Shown here piece after piece: positions 17,978 to 25,987 of a stretch of DNA of 41,085 bases. Positions within the stretch are counted from its first letter, which is position 1. The number at the start of each line of letters is the position of its first letter. Below the pieces are notes generated by a model. It saw only the letters and a program-made list of their open reading frames with translations, had not been told where the DNA came from and ran no database searches. The stretch is from Planctomycetota bacterium (lineage in GTDB: Bacteria > Planctomycetota > Brocadiia > Brocadiales > Brocadiaceae). A program made the translations under genes and the position numbers. Location of the stretch: positions 1 to 41,085 of the forward strand of contig JACPHJ010000033.1 of assembly GCA_016188675.1 (NCBI GenBank), in the 5' to 3' direction.

Positions 17978-18577
17978 TTATCTTGGGTTTCCCGTAAGAA
18001 GGAGGGAAACAATCCCAGCCCTGGAGTTGACGCCAAGTTTTCTCATTAACAGCTTCAAATATCCCTTGACCGTGTTGAGGCTCAGACCAAGAGCGCCGGC
18101 GATTTCTTTGTTGCTGCGGTCAGCAAGAATAAATTGGACAATCTCCTGCTCGCGTTTATTAAGACCCCACTGACGAAAAATCCTGGGGAAATTCACGTTG
18201 GCAGGACATACCCTTTCCAGGGTAAACAGATACTGCTTCTCATGTTTCTGTAAATGAGCCGGGTTTCCTGACAGCTCGATTGCCCGCACTGCATATTGCC
18301 TTCGATAACTCCGAAACAGGTCAATAATACTCCCCCCATGGTTTCCGCCCTCGGAAGCTGCCTTCTGTTCGACAATTATTTTTTCATACAATCCTTTCCA
18401 CCGGGAGCAAAATGCGGAAATAACAGGAAAAGGGTATATTCTCTTTTTCCATGCCTCTTCATTATAAAACACTGAATTCTTTGCCGGTCTTGTTCCCGGG
18501 CGATAGACGATAAACGCAGCGGGAGACAATTGATTTGCAACTGGATTCATATGAGTTACGATATTGCTTGCGTTCAT
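17978..18577 (-). CDS. LuxR/NarL-type helix-turn-helix regulator
   Basis: The 199-residue protein ends in a LuxR-type DNA-binding domain (about residues 135-195): LNKREQEIVQFILADRSNKE (start of the domain), then IAGALGLSLNTVKGYLKLLM. No receiver domain is present. The N-terminal half looks like a degenerate PAS fold (AAFIVYRPGTR, NSVFYNEEAW), so control by an unidentified small ligand or partner is plausible. The start at 18577 has no strong ribosome site; an in-frame ATG nine codons in (18550) is an alternative. It lies between the PilZ gene and a single-domain receiver gene, all on the minus strand, but repeat arrays separate them. Confidence 0.85.
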   Translation of the reverse strand: MNASNIVTHMNPVANQLSPAAFIVYRPGTRPAKNSVFYNEEAWKKRIYPFPVISAFCSRWKGLYEKIIVEQKAASEGGNHGGSIIDLFRSYRRQYAVRAIELSGNPAHLQKHEKQYLFTLERVCPANVNFPRIFRQWGLNKREQEIVQFILADRSNKEIAGALGLSLNTVKGYLKLLMRKLGVNSRAGIVSLLLTGNPR

Positions 18578-18680
18578 GATATAATCTTTTTGTTTAGTAA
18601 GTTTTTATAAAGGCAATTCATGAATTGCCCCTACAGGGTTCGTTTGAAATTCTCGCACATTAAAGCGGCGTATCTATTTT

Positions 18681-18774
18681 ACCCACCCCTTACCCCTCCC
18701 AAGAGAGGAATTGCAAAAGAGTCCTCCCGTGAGGGAATTATAAAGTCCCCTCCTGGGAGGGGTCAGGGGTGGGT
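18681..18774. repeat. GC-rich palindrome, family A, with inner hairpin
   Basis: ACCCACCCCTTACCCCTCCC and GGGAGGGGTCAGGGGTGGGT-type arms enclose a second hairpin (CCTCCCGTGAGGG). It lies about 55 bases downstream of the receiver gene at 18828. Confidence 0.85.
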
Positions 18775-18827
18775 AACTCCCGGAAGGGGACTTCTCTTGT
18801 TCTTCCATAAAAACCGTTTCGATAGCA

Positions 18828-19214
18828 TTATTGCAGGGGCAAAATCGTTTCTATTGCAGAGCGTATTTCTGAAATGTTAAATGGTTTGCCGATAAAACCG
18901 TCGAAGAGACTATTGGCAAGACCCTGCTGGACTGCCTCGCTGTCGCGGTAATAATAACCGGAAATGATAATTATTTTTATTTGTGGATAGTGCTGTTTTG
19001 CAAAACTTGCAAACTTTAGACCGTCAATATCGGGCAGTTTGACGTCCAGGAAAAGCATGCCAATATTTGGATGCAACTGCCGGATCAATTCGAGACCCTC
19101 ATTTCCGCTGGTTGCCGTATATGTCTTGTAGCCTTCCAGAATCAATATATTTTCCAATGCCCAGCACATATCTGCTTCATCGTCAACAATAAGTACGTGT
19201 AATTTTTCAGACAT
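18828..19214 (-). CDS. Single-domain response regulator (receiver only)
   Basis: A stand-alone receiver of 128 residues: LIVDDEADMCWALENIL with the acidic pocket at 11-13, phospho-acceptor Asp57 in MLFLDVKLPDIDG, Ser/Thr region IIISGYY, and Lys in FIGKPF. It has no output domain and so probably relays phosphate. I chose ATG 19214 because AAAGGAAA precedes it; an upstream in-frame ATG at 19292 would read through the inverted repeat of the neighbouring cassette and encode unrelated residues. The cognate kinase is probably the one at 19704-21200, from which it is now separated by the four-helix-bundle cassette. Confidence 0.9.
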   Translation of the reverse strand: MSEKLHVLIVDDEADMCWALENILILEGYKTYTATSGNEGLELIRQLHPNIGMLFLDVKLPDIDGLKFASFAKQHYPQIKIIIISGYYYRDSEAVQQGLANSLFDGFIGKPFNISEIRSAIETILPLQ

Positions 19215-19250
19215 GGTAGTTTCCTTTATGAGATTTACGATTTGTAACTC

Positions 19251-19673
19251 AGGCACAAAGGCAGAAGGCACAAAGTTATTTGTTCGCTCCAACTTTCTTA
19301 ATTAAACTACTGAGCATACGTTCTATTTCTCTGCTTTGTCCATCAATGCCTTCAAAATCTTCTTTTGACAAATACTCTAAATTCAGGCATATTTCCAGTT
19401 GCGTTTGCAACTCGTAAAGAGAGCCACTCGCTATTTGTAAAAATCGAATGTAGTCATTTGTTGAGTTTCTTCCATATCCTTCGGCAATATTACTGGGTAT
19501 AGACACTGAACTTCTCCGTATTTGAGCAACAAGACCATAGAGTTCTTCTCTTGGCAATATTTTTGTTTTACGATAAACCTGTGTCACTAATTGCATGGAC
19601 TTTTGCCAAATGATTAAATCTCTATAACTTTTTACCATTCCCTTCCCTCTTTGTGCCTTCTGCCTTTGTGCCT
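19251..19673. mobile_element. Compact single-gene cassette with perfect 25-bp terminal inverted repeats
   Basis: The ends at 19251-19275 and 19649-19673 are exact reverse complements over 25 bases and are built from the words GGCACAAAG, GCAGAAG and GGCACAAAG. Between them lies only the four-helix-bundle gene: its stop codon touches the left repeat and its ribosome site touches the right one. Outside, an inverted pair of AGATTTACG (19231-19239) and CGTAAATCT (19684-19692) matches family B words, suggesting insertion into an older palindrome. No transposase is encoded. No clear target duplication is seen. Confidence 0.65.
19276..19638 (-). CDS. Four-helix-bundle protein (S23 / 23S intervening-sequence family)
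   Basis: The 120-residue protein matches the four-helix-bundle family first found in 23S rRNA intervening sequences and related to the Avd accessory protein of diversity-generating retroelements. Hallmarks: YRDLIIWQKSMQLV at the start, then LYGLVAQIRRSSVSIPSNIA, EGYGRNSTNDYIRFLQIA and GSLYELQTQLEI. It probably forms a basic oligomer that binds nucleic acid; the exact role is unknown. AGGGAAGGG lies just upstream of ATG 19638. It is enclosed by perfect 25-bp inverted repeats and interrupts a kinase-receiver gene pair, which points to independent movement. No variable repeat or reverse transcriptase is nearby. Confidence 0.9.
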   Translation of the reverse strand: MVKSYRDLIIWQKSMQLVTQVYRKTKILPREELYGLVAQIRRSSVSIPSNIAEGYGRNSTNDYIRFLQIASGSLYELQTQLEICLNLEYLSKEDFEGIDGQSREIERMLSSLIKKVGANK

Positions 19674-19703
19674 AAATAATTACCGTAAATCTACAGTGCC
19701 TCT

Positions 19704-21200
19704 TTACGATTTCTTTATCGGCAGCCTGATCGTAAAGGTAGTCCCCTTCCCCACAGCGCTTTCTACGTTGATGTTACCCTCATGGTGTTTGATAATACTG
19801 TATGTAATTGACAATCCAAGCCCCGTTCCTTTGCCTACGGGCATTGTGGTAAAAAACGGATCAAATATCTTATCAACATTTTCAGAAGAAATCCCGCAGC
19901 CTGTATCCTTAAAAGTAATCAGGACGTTATTCTTTCTGTCTGTTGCGGTTGCTATCGTCAAAGCGCCTCCGTCGGGCATGGCATTGGCTGCATTGAGGAA
20001 CATATTCAGAAATGCCTGCTTCAGGAGATTTTTCTCCGATTCAATGATGGGAATATGACTGTCCAGATTTTTTTTAATCTCGATTCTCATTAATACCAAC
20101 TGTTTTTCGATCAGGGTCAGGGTTTCCATGACCGCATCGTTGATATTGGTAAGTTCAAAACGACCTTCGGAAGGCCGTGAAAATTTCAGCAATTCCTCAA
20201 TTATCTGTGAGGCGCGTTTGATGCCGGAATAAATTTTTTGCGCGCATTCCTTCCTGAGAGTTTCATTTTCCGGATATTCCAGCAAAAGCTGGGCAGCGGC
20301 GGAACTGATACCCAACGGATTACGAATCTCATGCGCTATGCCGCCTGCCATTACTCCAAGGGAGGCCAGCTTTGCCGAGTGAAATAACTGCGCTTCCAGT
20401 TCGCGTCTTTCGGCCAGGTCTTGTCCAACACCTACAATACCAACCACAGCCTGTGCGTCATCCCGCATCAGGGCAAAACTCCATGAAATGGGGATTATCT
20501 TTCCGGTCTTTGTTTTGAGGCCTAATTCGATGTGCTTTACCGTTTTTCCTCTTGAAAGATCTTCAATGATGGAAACAAGGGTTGCTTTCTGCGCATCCAC
20601 GCAGATTGTTGTAAGCGGCTTGCCTATTAATTCCCTTTCTATGTAACCGGAAATCCGTTCTGCTGCGTTATTCCATGTAAGGATCATCCCTCTGGAATCC
20701 AGCGATGTTACCACATCATTGGCGCTTTCGACCACTCCGGCCAAGTGGCGCTCTGTCTGTCTGACTTTCTCTCGGAGACTTACCTGCTGGGTAATATCAT
20801 CCATGATGAGCATGACGCTTTCGACGTTGCCCTGGTCATCTATGAGCGGGGTCAGGTTGTAATAATAAACCCTGGTCGGCAGACCGGGAGACCTGTAATA
20901 CATCTCCCGACCCCGATCTCCAATACCTGTATCAAATACTGTCCGTATTCTTTCGGAAAGCCGGGTGTATTGCAGGATGACGCTGGGAAATATTTCGTCA
21001 ACATGCTTTCCGACGGTTTCATATTCGGCACGACGGGATTTTTCCAGAAAATTTTTGTTGGCAATGACTACGCGGAGATTACGGTCAAACATGAGTATGG
21101 ATGAGGGAATACACGAAAAGATCATCGTGCAAAGACGCTCGTATTTTCTTTCAGATAAACTTATTTTGTCAAAATCTGTACTATTCAAATTATTCCTCAT
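19704..21200 (-). CDS. Cytoplasmic sensor histidine kinase: PAS-PAS-HisKA-HATPase
   Basis: The 498-residue kinase has no membrane helix. Two PAS domains (about 25-140, ILMFDRNLRVVIANKNF; and 150-265, VVTSLDSRGMILTWNNAA) precede HisKA with His290 in MAGGIAHEIRNPLG and an HATPase domain (FLNAANAMPDGGAL, DTGCGIS, GTGLGLSITY). It autophosphorylates in response to a cytoplasmic cue and probably serves the receiver at 18828. I chose ATG 21200 because GGAGAG lies 7 bases upstream; the in-frame TTG at 21215 overlaps that ribosome site. The gene is followed by the four-helix-bundle cassette. Confidence 0.93.
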   Translation of the reverse strand: MRNNLNSTDFDKISLSERKYERLCTMIFSCIPSSILMFDRNLRVVIANKNFLEKSRRAEYETVGKHVDEIFPSVILQYTRLSERIRTVFDTGIGDRGREMYYRSPGLPTRVYYYNLTPLIDDQGNVESVMLIMDDITQQVSLREKVRQTERHLAGVVESANDVVTSLDSRGMILTWNNAAERISGYIERELIGKPLTTICVDAQKATLVSIIEDLSRGKTVKHIELGLKTKTGKIIPISWSFALMRDDAQAVVGIVGVGQDLAERRELEAQLFHSAKLASLGVMAGGIAHEIRNPLGISSAAAQLLLEYPENETLRKECAQKIYSGIKRASQIIEELLKFSRPSEGRFELTNINDAVMETLTLIEKQLVLMRIEIKKNLDSHIPIIESEKNLLKQAFLNMFLNAANAMPDGGALTIATATDRKNNVLITFKDTGCGISSENVDKIFDPFFTTMPVGKGTGLGLSITYSIIKHHEGNINVESAVGKGTTFTIRLPIKKS

Positions 21201-21231
21201 AGTTATTCTCTCCAAGGAAATTCATAATTGC

Positions 21232-21321
21232 CACAAAGGCATGAAGACGTGAAGTATGAGGTAGGATGAAGAAGTCGCCTCATATCTCGCACCACGTATC
21301 TCATACTTCGTGTCTTCGTGT
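21232..21321. repeat. Word-type palindrome, family B (GAAGACACGAAG words)
   Basis: The left arm CACAAAGGCATGAAGACGTG and right arm ending CTTCGTGTCTTCGTGTC are imperfect complements around a loop of about 35 bases. The words match those of the cassette ends at 19251 and of the palindrome at 37795. Confidence 0.7.
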
Positions 21322-21375
21322 CAAAAAGTTGCCGAATGCCTAATTTAATTGTATAGGAACTTTCATTTTATTTAT

Positions 21376-21404
21376 GCCTGTCTGCGTGACCCGCACAGGC
21401 AGGC
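21376..21404. repeat. Short inverted repeat (GCCTGTCTGCGTG)
   Basis: GCCTGTCTGCGTG and CACAGGCAGGC form a hairpin, typical of the CCTGCCTGC-type dispersed repeats. It lies in the 347-base gap 21201-21547, which holds three repeats and no gene. Confidence 0.55.
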
Positions 21405-21430
21405 AGCTTTGCGGGGCGGTAGCAGGCATC

Positions 21431-21517
21431 AAATCCCCCTTAGAAAAGGGGGCAAGGGGGTTGTAAAACTCAGGAAAAACACAACCCCCTAAATCCCCCT
21501 TTGTTAAGGGGGACTTA
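21431..21517. repeat. GC-rich palindrome, family A (CCCCCTTAG variant)
   Basis: Two facing hairpins, CCCCCTTAGAAAAGGGGG and CCCCCTTTGTTAAGGGGG, with outer arms GGGGGTTGT and ACAACCCCC. It sits 30 bases downstream of the GvpF-type stop codon at 21548. The same variant recurs at 25501 and, in frame, at 37457. Confidence 0.85.
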
Positions 21518-21547
21518 GTAGGACTAATTTATATTGCCCTTCATTTT

Positions 21548-22279
21548 TCACGCACAATTCTCTGATGAAACAAAATGGTATGGCGGCCATGGACCTGAAC
21601 ACATAAACTGGAGTTCATTCAAACTGGACTTTAGGTCGTTAAATCTGTTTTTAAATTCGCCCAAGGAATCCTTGTGGATCAAATAATTTAAGGATACCCC
21701 CTGCGAAAAAGAGGTATGGGTATCTCTTTTGTACTCTACGCATATATCTTCAAATTGCGCACGGCATGTCTTCACAATTTCCCTGGCCCGTTCATCGCCC
21801 TCATCCTGAGAGGCATAATAGGCTCGTCTCTGCTGCAAATAGGTTGCAGCAGGGTTTGAGTTGCATGTTTCAAACTTGATTGCATTTTCCTGATTATGTT
21901 TGATTGTGTTATGTAGTTGCTGATTTTCCCCACTCAAAATCACACGTATCCCCATTTCCAGTTTGTCTTGTAATCGTTCCAGGTCTGAAACAAATACGGC
22001 GTAACGGTTCTTCATGAATTCCAGCGCCGATGTATCGTCATTGAACACCGACGAAAACCGCATGGGAAGCACGGTCTGTTCTTTTTGCACGGCTTCTACC
22101 ACCGCCTCATGGCTTAGTACGCTTTCACTTGATACGGGTATTTTGGCCAGCAATACTTCAGATACGACAGCTATGATTTCCTTGTATTGCAATGTGCGTA
22201 CAATGGTATTTTCAAGGCCAATCAGATCATTGAGCGGTTTGTGCAGCGCCTTTGTAATGCAGTACAAATATCTATACAT
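21548..22279 (-). CDS. gvpF: Gas vesicle protein GvpL/GvpF family
   Basis: The 243-residue protein has the family hallmarks: N-terminal YRYLYCIT strand, IIAVVSEV, LSHEAVVEAV, LPMRFSSVF (71-79) and C-terminal SGPWPPYHF. GvpF/GvpL are minor assembly or shell-associated proteins that act as chaperones during gas vesicle growth. It is the second of two family members encoded in a row (next is 22380-23306), separated from it by a family B palindrome. ATG 22279 has no strong ribosome site. No gvpA, gvpN, gvpK or other vesicle gene is visible next to it. The family call is firm; whether it makes gas vesicles here is not. F versus L cannot be decided. Confidence 0.9.
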   Translation of the reverse strand: MYRYLYCITKALHKPLNDLIGLENTIVRTLQYKEIIAVVSEVLLAKIPVSSESVLSHEAVVEAVQKEQTVLPMRFSSVFNDDTSALEFMKNRYAVFVSDLERLQDKLEMGIRVILSGENQQLHNTIKHNQENAIKFETCNSNPAATYLQQRRAYYASQDEGDERAREIVKTCRAQFEDICVEYKRDTHTSFSQGVSLNYLIHKDSLGEFKNRFNDLKSSLNELQFMCSGPWPPYHFVSSENCA

Positions 22280-22295
22280 TGCAAACTCCGTCCCA

Positions 22296-22381
22296 ATTTA
22301 CGATTTACGAAGTACGATTTGAGATTTGAGATTTGAGATTTAAATCGTAATTCGTAAATCGTACATCCCAAATCGTAATTC
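22296..22381. repeat. Word-type palindrome, family B (TTTACGAATTACG words) with 7-bp tandem
   Basis: Arms ATTTACGAAGTACGATTT and AAATCGTAATTCGTAAAT match at 17 of 18 positions. Between them the word GAGATTT is repeated three times. It shares words with the palindrome at 11947-12015 and separates the two GvpF/L genes. Confidence 0.8.
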
Positions 22382-23306
22382 ATAATTCCGGACAAAAATT
22401 ATATGGCGGCCATGGGCCTGATAATTCGAACATCAGTCCTTCATCCTTATACTTCTCCGCCAGCATATTCAAAGTATCTTTAAACATATTAAAGGTCTGC
22501 TGTTCTACCAGAAATGCCGTATTCATAACCATATCGAGCGGCCTGCCATGGATACTTTTATCGGCGCAGCGCAGGAATCTATAGCGATCGGCAAATTGAG
22601 ATAATGTGAAATCAATATCCTTCAAATACATTTGAAGGTCTTGCCTGAAGTTTCCTTCCTTTATCTTACGCATCTTCTTTGCCAACAAATAAGCCTCTCC
22701 CGGCAATAATGACGTCTGATTTGCTGTTTGGAATTGCTCTTTATTTTTGTCATTATTATTCAAAAATACTGTCTTATCGCAAAAAACCTTTACCGACCAT
22801 TCGATCTTGTCAGCGGTATAATCCAGAAAATTCCGGATCTTTTCCCTGTGAGGCATTATGGCCTTAAAGAGGCCTTTCTGGTTTTTATAAATCGTACAAA
22901 ACCTCAGGGGAATGACTGGAGTGTAATATTTCTCTATAACCTCTCTCCCCTGCTCCCCCTCTCCCCCTCGTTCTTCAAGAATGGGAGAATGGGAGAAAAA
23001 GAGAGTGGGAGAAGATGCTGCATTTTGATTTGACATGGCATGGGCCATGACAAACTCTATCACCTCTTCATGCCTCTTTGCACGTGGTGCAAGCCATGCC
23101 ACATCAGTCATATTTTTCTCAAGCGCCTCCTCATTATATTCCTTTAAGGATACGTGGCTAAGTACAGCAAAAATACCGTCATGTTCCACGGAGCAGACTT
23201 CATGCACATCGTCAATACCCATCATGGCATGTGGAAATGTTACGGGTGTCCTGGCAAGACAGTAAGTATAAATACCCAGAAAAGTGTCTGACGGCGTATT
23301 ATTCAT
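22380..23306 (-). CDS. gvpL: Gas vesicle protein GvpL/GvpF family, with repeat-derived insert
   Basis: The 308-residue paralogue of the neighbouring protein has GIYTYCLART at the start, then DGIFAVLSHVSL, IPLRFCTIY (132-140) and SGPWPPYNF near the end. Residues about 98-122 (SSPTLFFSHSPILEE and onward) are encoded by palindromic repeat-like DNA and sit exactly before the LRF core strand where the sister protein has only a short link. The start ATG 23306 overlaps the stop codon of the kinase at 23299 by 8 bases, so the two are translationally coupled. That link ties this vesicle-type protein to a two-component system. Assigning L rather than F is arbitrary. Confidence 0.88.
   Translation of the reverse strand: MNNTPSDTFLGIYTYCLARTPVTFPHAMMGIDDVHEVCSVEHDGIFAVLSHVSLKEYNEEALEKNMTDVAWLAPRAKRHEEVIEFVMAHAMSNQNAASSPTLFFSHSPILEERGGEGEQGREVIEKYYTPVIPLRFCTIYKNQKGLFKAIMPHREKIRNFLDYTADKIEWSVKVFCDKTVFLNNNDKNKEQFQTANQTSLLPGEAYLLAKKMRKIKEGNFRQDLQMYLKDIDFTLSQFADRYRFLRCADKSIHGRPLDMVMNTAFLVEQQTFNMFKDTLNMLAEKYKDEGLMFELSGPWPPYNFCPEL
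22937..23013. repeat. Repeat-like palindromic segment in frame inside the GvpL/F gene
   Basis: CTCTCTCCCCTGCTCCCCC and the facing GGGAGAATGGGAGAAAAAGA are rough complements built of repeated CTCCCCC words. It is in frame and without a stop codon. The sister gene at 21548 lacks it. Confidence 0.6.
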
Positions 23307-25365
23307 TTGATGAGTTATCCAGTATTTCTCTGACCTTTTTTAAAAGCGTTGTTTGAGAAAACGGTTTGGAAATAAAATGCAATCCTTCTTTTGGAAAACT
23401 TTTTTTGTCAATAACACCTTTAGAATAACCACTCATAAAAAGGACTTTTATATCGGGCCGTATTTTCCTTATCTCTTCATACGCTTCTCTGCCGTTCTTC
23501 ACCGGCATTATCACATCCAACAAAAGAAGACGTACGTCTTCTTTATTTTCCATAAATTTATTTATCGTATCACACCCGTCTGTTGCTTCTATAACCTTGT
23601 ATCCTGCCTCTTCAAGGAGTAACCTTGCAAGACTCCTGACTTCCGCCTCGTCCTCTGCCAACAATATCAGTTCCGTCCCTTTGAGATAAGCAGGCAGTGG
23701 CGGTGGTTTTCCTTCTTCAGCCGTTGATTTAGTAATTACGGGCAAGTATATCCTGAATGTAGCGCCCTTGCCCGGTTCACTGTCAACACATATGTAGCCA
23801 TTGTGCTGCTTAATTATCCCATATACGATTGATAGTCCAAGACCCGTCCCCTTTCCTGTCTCCTTGGTTGTAAAGAACGGTTCGAAAATTTTCCTTTGAA
23901 TATTTTTGTCTATACCCATACCCGTATCGGAAACAGATAGCAGTACATACGTCCCGATTTTGCCGTATCCATTGTTTTTTATGAATTCATTATCCAGTAC
24001 AACGACATCTGAGTATATGGTTAACTTTCCTCCATTGGGCATAGCATCTCTTGCATTTGTGGCGAGGTTCATCAATACTTGCTCTATCTGGCCACTATCA
24101 GCCATTACTATGGATTCCTTATCGGTAATCACGACATCGAGCACAATATCCTCGCCGATAAGCCTTGATAAAAGATTTTTTACCTGAATGAGAATCTTAT
24201 TTATAACTACAGGTTTTTGGGTGCTTCCCTGTTTTCTGCTAAACGCCAGGAGTCCCTGGACTAAATTGGTAGCCCTTTCTGCTGATTTCAGAATCTTTTG
24301 GACATAAAACCAGGATGGATTATCTTTCCCTATATTTTTTTCAAGCATATTTCCATACCCTATGATTATCGCGAGGATATTGTTAAAGTCATGGGCAACA
24401 CCGCCTGCAAGGGTACCAATTGATTCTAACTTCTGTACATGGTACAGTTGCTCTCTTAATTTATTTTGTTCCTCCTCCATCCCCCTGCCCTCTGTAACAT
24501 CCCGAATGATAGCCACTCCTCCCGCAATTGCGCCGTGTATGTCATACAATGGAAAGTGAGCGCTCTCGAAATAGCCGCGTCTGCCCCTTTGCGGGATATC
24601 ATACGGCATTGCAGAACTTTTTGTTACCTCACCTTTTACGGCGTTTCTAAAGGCTTCTCCCTCGCCAATCTTATCGAGAAATGGAAATACATCGAAGGGC
24701 GATTTACCCAATACGTCTTCCCTTTTCATACCTGATATTCGTTCCATGGCCTTATTCCATAGCGTATAACGGATGTCTCCGTCATATGCGAGAATACCAT
24801 CCTGGCTGGACTCAATCAATAGTCGTAATTTCTCCTCATTTTCTTTCAACCTGTCTTCTGTCGCCAGGAGTTCATCAATCTTTAATTGGAGCATTTTGTT
24901 AACCATCTCTAGTGCAGATGTTCTTTCTTGCACCCGTTGTTCCAGAAATCCATTGCTTATGACCAGTTCATTCTCCAATTTCTTACGTTCGATGGCGTAG
25001 CGTATGGAATGTACCAGTAAACTGCTGTTCAATCGGCCTTTCACCAGATAGTCCTGTATACCTTTTTGAACAGCCACAATTCCGGACATTTCGTCAGTAT
25101 GGCTTGTTAGTATCACTATGGGCAATTTTAATGACAGGGAGAGGATTTTGTTGAGCGTGGAAAACCCCTGGCTTTCCGGCAGCCCAAGATCGAGTAATAA
25201 TATGTCATACTCGTTTTTTTTAAGAAACTCCATTCCCGATGACAGACAGTCAGCATGCGACAATTCATACCGCGCATCGCCGGATTCTTTCAACATCTCC
25301 CGTATTAATCCAACGTCACCGGGATTGTCTTCAATCAGCAATATTTTTATTTGGTTATCCTGCAT
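23299..25365 (-). CDS. Hybrid histidine kinase: REC-PAS-HisKA-HATPase-REC
   Basis: The 688-residue cytoplasmic protein has receivers at both ends. The N-terminal receiver (LLIEDNPGDVGLIREML, phospho-acceptor Asp59 in ILLLDLGLP) leads through a coiled coil to PAS (about 185-295, GILAYDGDIRYTLWNKA). HisKA follows with His325 in LAGGVAHDFNN, then HATPase (NLATNARDAMPNG, DTGMGID, GTGLGLSIVYG) and the C-terminal receiver (LLLLDVIMPVKNG). The kinase core and last receiver are close to those of the kinase at 7968. An N-terminal receiver means it is itself addressed by another kinase. Its stop overlaps the start of the GvpL/F gene by 8 bases, indicating one operon. Confidence 0.93.
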   Translation of the reverse strand: MQDNQIKILLIEDNPGDVGLIREMLKESGDARYELSHADCLSSGMEFLKKNEYDILLLDLGLPESQGFSTLNKILSLSLKLPIVILTSHTDEMSGIVAVQKGIQDYLVKGRLNSSLLVHSIRYAIERKKLENELVISNGFLEQRVQERTSALEMVNKMLQLKIDELLATEDRLKENEEKLRLLIESSQDGILAYDGDIRYTLWNKAMERISGMKREDVLGKSPFDVFPFLDKIGEGEAFRNAVKGEVTKSSAMPYDIPQRGRRGYFESAHFPLYDIHGAIAGGVAIIRDVTEGRGMEEEQNKLREQLYHVQKLESIGTLAGGVAHDFNNILAIIIGYGNMLEKNIGKDNPSWFYVQKILKSAERATNLVQGLLAFSRKQGSTQKPVVINKILIQVKNLLSRLIGEDIVLDVVITDKESIVMADSGQIEQVLMNLATNARDAMPNGGKLTIYSDVVVLDNEFIKNNGYGKIGTYVLLSVSDTGMGIDKNIQRKIFEPFFTTKETGKGTGLGLSIVYGIIKQHNGYICVDSEPGKGATFRIYLPVITKSTAEEGKPPPLPAYLKGTELILLAEDEAEVRSLARLLLEEAGYKVIEATDGCDTINKFMENKEDVRLLLLDVIMPVKNGREAYEEIRKIRPDIKVLFMSGYSKGVIDKKSFPKEGLHFISKPFSQTTLLKKVREILDNSSNE

Positions 25366-25500
25366 TTTTTACGCTCTCTGGTGATCGTTAATTATCCAGG
25401 CAAGCACCGCAGCCATAGCGTCAAAACTATTAGCCAGTTTACAGAACGCGTCATTTCGCGTGGGTTCGGTAACAGTTCACGTGTATGGTTTAATGGTATA

Positions 25501-25603
25501 GACAACCCCCTGAATCCTCCTTTATTAAGGGGGACTTAACAAAATCCCCTTAGAAAAGGAGACTTAACGATATCCCCCTTAGAAAAGGGGGCAAGGGGGT
25601 TGT
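25501..25603. repeat. GC-rich palindrome array, family A (CCCCCTTAG variant)
   Basis: Three successive hairpins with outer arms GACAACCCCCTGAATCC and GGCAAGGGGGTTGT. It lies in the 620-base gap 25366-25987, which holds only repeats (this one, 25720 and 25790) and no supported gene. Confidence 0.85.
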
Positions 25604-25719
25604 AATTCTGCATTTATTTCGAGTCTTATAGCTGGTTCACACTTGCAGATTGAACCAGATGTTTCGAACCGTGGCGTAGGGTTTAAACCGACGCCATCGT
25701 CAACAATGCCAAATATTTA

Positions 25720-25743
25720 GGTTCAATCGTGAACGATTGAACC
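25720..25743. repeat. Perfect 11-bp inverted repeat
   Basis: GGTTCAATCGT and ACGATTGAACC are separated by two bases. A further ATTGAACCAG copy occurs at about 25652. It could be an operator or a repeat; nothing in the sequence decides. Confidence 0.6.
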
Positions 25744-25789
25744 AGCAACAAAGCGAAGAGACGCTTCGCTCTACATTGAAAAGCGGAAA

Positions 25790-25867
25790 GCCGAATATCG
25801 AACAAGGAATGCCGAATGATGAAGTATTTTTACTTCAATATTCGATATTCCTTGTTCTGCGGTTCGA
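25790..25867. repeat. Word-type palindrome, family B (AACAAGGAAT / CGAAT words)
   Basis: Left AACAAGGAATGCCGAATGAT and right TCGATATTCCTTGTTCTGC are near-complementary around TATTTTTA. The arms are made of CGAATATCGAACAAGGAAT-type words often seen in intergenic repeats. It lies about 120 bases downstream of the CDC48 stop codon. Confidence 0.75.
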
Positions 25868-25987
25868 TGCTCTCTTAAAAAAGTTGCCGAAGGCCTGATT
25901 TATGGAATTGCCCATGCCACCCCGAAACCCGCACAATTAAAATGAAAATCCTATATAATAAATCGATGAGGTTGCATGAGATACTTA

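Noticed and set aside
19276-19638. Diversity-generating retroelement, because of the Avd-like four-helix-bundle protein
   Set aside because: No reverse transcriptase, template repeat or variable repeat is found nearby.
21232-25867. CRISPR array, because of several palindromic repeats
   Set aside because: Copies are irregularly spaced, of different sequence families, and no cas genes are present.
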